A stretch of 17,047 nucleotides of DNA from Deltaproteobacteria bacterium (GTDB lineage: Bacteria > Desulfobacterota > Syntrophia > Syntrophales > UBA2185): contig JAPLJQ010000283.1 of NCBI GenBank assembly GCA_026388495.1, forward strand, positions 1 to 17,047. Reading direction: 5' to 3'. Within the stretch, counting starts at the first letter, position 1. Each line of letters begins with the position of its first letter. Below are positions 14,932-17,047 of the stretch, piece by piece. A program made the translations under genes and the position numbers. The notes under the pieces were generated by a model. The model was not told where the DNA came from, made no database searches, and worked only from the letters and a program-made list of their open reading frames with translations.

Positions 14932-15313
14932 CGGCCCCTACTCCTATCACGTTATAAAGTACGCTTCTGATATCTTCCGGCAGAAAGGGTTTTTTGATGA
15001 ATCCCTTTGCCCCGCAATTTAATACCTCGTCCATCCGTTCACGACTTCCTTCCGTTGACACGATAATCACCGGAATATTCTGATAAAGCGGATCCTTGTT
15101 CAGAAACTGCAGCAGTTCCAATCCATTCATTTCCGGCATGTTGATGTCGGAAATGATGACATCCACCCAGTTTTCCTTTATCTTTTCCAGGGCTTCCCGG
15201 CCATTCCCCGCTTCAACACACTGGCTCATCTTAAAACCGGAAATGTTGATAATCTTCTTGATGACAGCCCGCATGGCTCCCGAATCGTCCACGATCAACA
15301 CATTGAATGACAT
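14882..15313 (-). CDS. CheY-like response regulator, second copy
   Basis: This single receiver domain has a short C-terminal tail, 143 residues in all. The acidic pair is D9-D10 (VLIVDDSGAMRAVIKKI), the phospho-acceptor is D56 in VIISDINMPEMNGLELL, the switch residue is in IPVIIVSTEG, and the Lys is in GFIKKPFLPED. The last 20 or so residues (from GADGEYQEDRR on) are acidic, lie outside the receiver fold and are encoded in the overlap with the next gene. Its motor-binding face differs from the closer CheY at 10308-10688, so it may act as a phosphate sink or talk to another target. GAGGGG is 3 nt before ATG 15313. Confidence 0.9.
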   Translation of the reverse strand: MSFNVLIVDDSGAMRAVIKKIINISGFKMSQCVEAGNGREALEKIKENWVDVIISDINMPEMNGLELLQFLNKDPLYQNIPVIIVSTEGSRERMDEVLNCGAKGFIKKPFLPEDIRSVLYNVIGVGADGEYQEDRRDADDGDF

Positions 15314-15331
15314 AATCCCCTCATGGCGAAT

Positions 15332-16180
15332 CTATAAAATATGTATTAAATCTTTCGCTTTTTCCAACTCATCTATTAGTATGATAAAACATTTTTCCAA
15401 ATCGATCTCTCTGAGATTAAAATATGTCATGACATCTGCCAGACCTTTATGAGCCAGGGCATCGACACCGCCATCGATTCCTATCATCAGGCAGGCCTGG
15501 TCGGAAAGGTAGACAATCCAGGCATTTGTTTTGTCCTCTTCCATCAATAAATCGGGCCTGTGGTGGTAGGCGATTGCGTCTCTGATCTCAGAGGGAAAAT
15601 TCCAACGAGCGGCAATCCGTCCGCCCAGATCGGCGTGATTGATGCCGATAATGTCCTCCTCCGCTTCAAGGAAGGAGCATCCCCCGAGTTTTACACGATT
15701 CATAATCTGCTCAAAGGACCCATGGACATATTCTCCCATGATAATCTTGCCCACGTCATGGAGCAGAGCAGCCGTATAGAGGACGGGATCCTCCTTCGCC
15801 TGAATTTTCCTGGAAAGAATCTGCGACATGAGAGCAACCGCCACGGAGTGCTCCCACAGATCTATGGATTGCGAAACGTACCCGATGCCGCCATTCCTGT
15901 AGAACTTCGAAATGCCCGCCGTCTGCACGGCCCGGATCAGTTGCTGCTGGCCGAGATAAACAACGGCCTCATGGATGGTCTTGATCTGCTGGCGGGCGCC
16001 GAAATAGGCCGAGTTGCTGATCTTGAGGATATTGGCAGCGACAGCCTGATCATATTTGATCACGTTAACCACGTCGGCAACGGCATAGTCGTCATCATGG
16101 AGCAATTCGGACACCTTCTGAATCGTTGTCGGAAAGGCGGGAATCTTGTCGATGGACTTGAGTATGCTGTCAATCATCAT
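15332..16180 (-). CDS. HDOD-domain signalling protein
   Basis: HDOD is an HD-related domain, usually non-enzymatic, found in chemotaxis and c-di-GMP networks. Residues of about 8-210 carry the domain: IPAFPTTIQKVSELL, VVNVIKYDQAVAANILKISNSAYFG (in two pieces), and AALLHDVGKIIMGEYV, in which an HD pair survives. ATG 16180 or 16177 is used because AAGGG lies 4 to 7 nt upstream; the frame stays open to ATG 16219 but that part matches the end of the upstream cheD in another frame. The start codon overlaps the original cheD stop (ATGA), indicating coupling. It resembles HDOD genes found beside cheY and cheX in deltaproteobacterial che operons. Confidence 0.88.
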   Translation of the reverse strand: MMIDSILKSIDKIPAFPTTIQKVSELLHDDDYAVADVVNVIKYDQAVAANILKISNSAYFGARQQIKTIHEAVVYLGQQQLIRAVQTAGISKFYRNGGIGYVSQSIDLWEHSVAVALMSQILSRKIQAKEDPVLYTAALLHDVGKIIMGEYVHGSFEQIMNRVKLGGCSFLEAEEDIIGINHADLGGRIAARWNFPSEIRDAIAYHHRPDLLMEEDKTNAWIVYLSDQACLMIGIDGGVDALAHKGLADVMTYFNLREIDLEKCFIILIDELEKAKDLIHIL

Positions 16181-16538
16181 AGATCCCTTAGCGTTCCATC
16201 CGAGCTTTTTATGACGCATCTTCCACTGGAAAGATCGAGCCGTACGGTCCTGTTGAAATTTTTACCCGTGTCTTCACCATCGATCATGACATTATTCCGC
16301 CAGAATATTTTTCTCACGGCCGAGGGATACCCGTGTCTGCAAACATGGCCGGGGCCGCCTTCGCCTTGACCGCATCCAGATTCGAATCGGGAAGCATGAA
16401 ATGCAGAAGTCCTCCCACTTTCACCTTCGGATCATAGATGGCCACACATATACAGGACCCCAGGGCATAGGTGATCAGGACATCTCCTGGATTGTCACCT
16501 ATTTTCAGATCCGAAATACCCACAATGACGTCACTCAT
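16177..16538 (-). pseudogene. cheD: Second cheD, interrupted by an out-of-frame internal deletion
   Basis: From ATG 16538 the frame gives a good CheD N-terminus with catalytic C29 (YALGSCICVAIYD) and H46 (GGLLHFMLP). It reaches PAMFADTGIP and stops at TGA 16314 after 74 codons; the family is about 160 residues. The missing C-terminus continues in another frame from about 16320: AVRKIFWRNNVMIDGEDTGK, then NFNRTVRLDLSSGRCVI, ending in TGA at 16177 that overlaps the HDOD start. About 40 residues between the two parts, including the usual AGGA and IGxRN motifs, are absent. The loss is therefore a deletion of about 120 nt whose length is not a multiple of three. Either the gene is dead and the copy at 13925 supplies the function, or the assembly is wrong here. 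Confidence 0.85.
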
Positions 16539-16551
16539 AAATCAATAACAC

Positions 16552-17046
16552 TTACTTCCGGTAGATGCTGGGTTCGATATATTTAAAATCATGATGTAAT
16601 CCCGTGAGACTTTCCGAGTGCCCGATAAAAAGATATCCCCCTGTATTCAGACACTGATAAAACCGGTTAATCAAAGCGGACTGTGTTGCCTTGTCAAAAT
16701 AAATCATCACGTTCCTGCAAAATATGATATCGGAGAGATAACTGGACGGAGGCGTATCCATCAAGTTAAATCTCGAAAACCGTATCATATTCCTGATATC
16801 TTTTTTGATGCGAAAATGTCCTTCCCACTGCCCGCATCCCATCTGAAAATATTTCCTCAACATGGCAGGAGACAGATTCTTAAGCTTGTCTTTATGAAAT
16901 ATTCCCTCTCCCGCAGAGTGGAGCACCCTGGTGGAAATGTCGGTTGCCATAATTTTGACATCGGCGGACAATCCGTTAACGCTTTCATCGATAATCATCG
17001 CGAGGGAGTAAGGCTCCTCCCCCGTTGAACAACCGGCGCTCCATAT
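16552..17046 (-). CDS. cheR: Chemotaxis protein methyltransferase CheR (partial)
   Basis: CheR uses S-adenosylmethionine to methylate receptor glutamates. The open frame runs off the right edge, so the N-terminal domain is missing. The visible part starts in motif I (IWSAGCSTGEEPYSLAMII), which binds SAM. It continues with IMATDISTRVLHSAGEGIF, the DIIFCRNVMIYFD motif, and ends LFIGHSESLTGL plus a YIEPSIYRK tail. All are standard for CheR. It ends 13 nt before the damaged cheD and is the first visible gene of the che operon; the operon promoter must be outside the window or upstream of cheR. Confidence 0.94.
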   Translation of the reverse strand: MWSAGCSTGEEPYSLAMIIDESVNGLSADVKIMATDISTRVLHSAGEGIFHKDKLKNLSPAMLRKYFQMGCGQWEGHFRIKKDIRNMIRFSRFNLMDTPPSSYLSDIIFCRNVMIYFDKATQSALINRFYQCLNTGGYLFIGHSESLTGLHHDFKYIEPSIYRK

Positions 17047-17047
17047 C

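Noticed and set aside
15560..16369. 269-codon plus-strand ORF
   Set aside because: It is antisense to the HDOD gene and the broken cheD; its product has no known domain.

Overview
The window is a motility and chemotaxis region from a Gram-negative bacterium, most likely a deltaproteobacterium (Desulfobacterota, perhaps near Syntrophales). This placement is an inference from three things: a flagellar export set (fliH, fliI, fliL) beside a DVU0524-type FlgM-associated small gene, a che operon rich in CheX, CheD, HDOD and CheY genes, and sigma-54/sigma-28-like promoters. Almost every gene is on the minus strand. The exceptions are a lytic transglycosylase (2092-2817) and a PilZ protein (9228-9770).

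Layout from the left edge. 1-879: a TPR protein running into a CgeB-like glycosyltransferase domain, cut by the edge and translationally coupled to a 27-codon small ORF. 1022-1747: a TPR protein. 1748-2091: intergenic DNA with an inverted-repeat element. 2092-2817: an SLT-type transglycosylase. 2831-4209: a REC-GAF-HD-GYP response regulator, broken inside the GAF domain. 4352-4561: a DVU0524-like gene behind a sigma-28-like promoter. 4670-4784: a second inverted-repeat element. 4850-8888: an apparent operon read as fliH, fliI, fliL, a kinase-like protein with a degenerate ATPase domain, and a DUF2802-like membrane-anchored protein. 8889-9227: a divergent control region with sigma-54-like promoters facing both ways. 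9228-9770: the PilZ protein. 9806-17047: a che operon read from the right edge as cheR (partial), cheD (broken), HDOD, cheY, cheX, cheD, cheB, cheA, cheY, cheX.

How the genes work together. CheA phosphorylates CheY and CheB. CheR and CheB set receptor methylation. CheD deamidates receptors. The two CheX-type proteins probably dephosphorylate CheY-P. FliH, FliI and FliL belong to the flagellar export apparatus and basal body. Several genes point to cyclic-di-GMP: the PilZ protein, the HD-GYP regulator, and a tandem repeat in CheA that resembles the c-di-GMP-binding MshEN domain.

The most notable observations are: (1) two genes, the HD-GYP regulator and the second cheD, each lack an internal segment of roughly 100-130 nt. 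Both gaps leave the same frame offset and a GGCC at the junction, so a shared cause, possibly an assembly artefact, needs to be ruled out; (2) CheA carries an MshEN-like tandem repeat where P2 normally lies; (3) a histidine-box protein in the fli operon looks unable to bind ATP and may be a phosphotransfer protein; (4) a 27-codon ORF has a good ribosome-binding site and a TGATG junction to a glycosyltransferase gene. No CheW, receptor, fliJ, tRNA, rRNA, CRISPR array or transposase gene was seen.
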